From Zea mays (Eukaryota > Streptophyta > Magnoliopsida > Poales > Poaceae), in NCBI RefSeq assembly GCF_902167145.1, contig NW_023366905.1:1-64000 (forward strand): 64,000 bases of DNA. Reading direction: 5' to 3'. A program made the translations under genes and the position numbers. The notes beneath the pieces were generated by a model. That model was not told the origin of the DNA, made no database searches, and worked only from the letters and a program-made list of their open reading frames with translations. Position 1 is the stretch's first letter. Each line of letters starts with the position of its first letter. Shown here one piece after another: positions 63,401 to 64,000 of the stretch.

Positions 63401-64000
63401 TAAACCTCACCCCACATATGTTTCCTTGCCATAGATCACATTCTTGGATTTCTGGTGGTGACCATTTCTTGGTCAAAAATCCGTAGGTGTTAGCCTTCGG
63501 TATTATTGTAAATGGTCATTCATGGCTATTTTCGACAAAAATGGGGGTTGTGTGGCCATTGATCATCGACCAGAGGCTCATACACCTCACCCCACATATG
63601 TTTCCTTGCCATAGATCACATTCTTGGATTTCTGGTGGAGACCATTTCTTGGTCAAAAATCCGTAGGTCTTAGCCTCTAATATTATTGAAAATGGTCGCT
63701 CATGGCTATTTTCATAAAAAAATGGGGGTTGTGTGGCCATTGATCATCGACCAGACGCTCATACACCTCACCCCACATATGTTTCCTTGCCATAGATCAC
63801 ATTCTTGGATTTCTGGTGGAGACCATTTCTTGGTCTAAAATCCGTAGGTGTTAGCCTCTAGTATTATTGAAAATGGTCGCTCATGGCTATTTTCAAGGTC
63901 GCTCATGGCTATTTTCATAAAAAATGGGGGTTGTGTGGCCATTTATCATTGACTAGAGGCTCATAAACCTCACCCCACATATGTTTCCTTGCCATAGATT
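57481..64000 (-). repeat. 3,147-bp HOR, two copies and the start of a third
   Basis: Landmarks at 58017, 58512, 58884 and 59434 recur at 61164, 61659, 62031 and 62581 (offset 3,147). They recur at 3,148 after a 1-bp insertion near 62829. The variant catttatcattgactagagg occurs at about 57650, 60797 and 63945, showing the third copy has begun at the window edge. Confidence 0.9.

Larger units (their letters stand above)
48425..64000 (-). repeat. knob180 satellite array, R orientation, to the window end
   Basis: About 86 monomers in R orientation. A deletion near 48583 fuses cacattcttg to aatggtcattc. The 22-bp duplicated variant (aaggtcgctcatggctattt) is frequent here, marking units of the 1,839- and 3,147-bp HORs. 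The array continues beyond the window. No gene is seen. Confidence 0.95.

Noticed and set aside
1..64000. A second knob satellite (TR-1 type) or centromeric repeat in the window
   Set aside because: All satellite segments read as the same 180-bp family in one orientation or the other; no other tandem family was seen outside the retrotransposon.

Overview
The window is a plant chromosomal heterochromatin tract. About 56.6 kb of the 64 kb is a tandem satellite with a monomer of about 180 bp. I recognise it as the maize knob repeat (knob180), so the source is most likely Zea mays or a close relative such as another Zea or Tripsacum. The remainder is one young LTR retrotransposon of 7,376 bp. No single-copy host gene, tRNA, rRNA or CRISPR locus was seen. 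Because the monomer length is a multiple of three, open frames run through many adjacent monomers on both strands; these are satellite artefacts and are not annotated as genes.

Layout. I call the reading with ggccacacaaccccc on the + strand 'F' and its complement 'R'. F 1-12765; R sliver 12766-12882; F sliver 12883-13096; R 13097-31675; F 31676-33561; retrotransposon 33562-40937; F 40938-46036; R 46037-47506; F 47507-48424; R 48425-64000. There are seven orientation switches, each with a visible microhomology of 1 to 8 bp. One pair of switches forms a near-perfect palindrome centred near 12,930. Within the blocks the monomers are organised in higher-order repeats (HORs): 4,516 bp (1-12.6 kb), 253 bp (15.7-19.6 kb, and again in the other orientation at 33.2 and 42.4-44.9 kb), about 2,154/3,204 bp (22.3-30 kb), 1,586 bp and 506 bp (41.9-45 kb), 1,839 bp (48.6-56.1 kb) and 3,147 bp (57.5-64 kb). 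Shared rare variants show that HOR segments on opposite strands are related by inversion.

The retrotransposon has 642-bp LTRs differing at two positions, a perfect 5-bp target duplication (CTAAC), a primer-binding region, a gag gene on the + strand and no protease, reverse transcriptase, RNase H or integrase. It therefore looks non-autonomous, most like the maize cinful-zeon group of Ty3/gypsy (Tat-like) elements; that name is from memory. Between gag and the 3' LTR lie a tandem array of small hairpins with compensatory base changes and a minus-strand three-exon gene with its own TATA box. The exons join in frame through GT-AG introns, but exon 2 carries one in-frame stop. This gene encodes a protein of the 'putative gypsy-type transposon' (Transposase_28-like) family with a coiled-coil C-terminal part. 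A 19-bp direct repeat flanks the whole antisense cassette.

Unfilled copies of the insertion target lie nearby at 43,063 and 45,134, so this looks like a recent insertion into an already amplified satellite module. The most distinctive signals are the covarying hairpin array, the direct-repeat-bounded antisense cassette, the palindromic inversion junction and the nested HOR structure.
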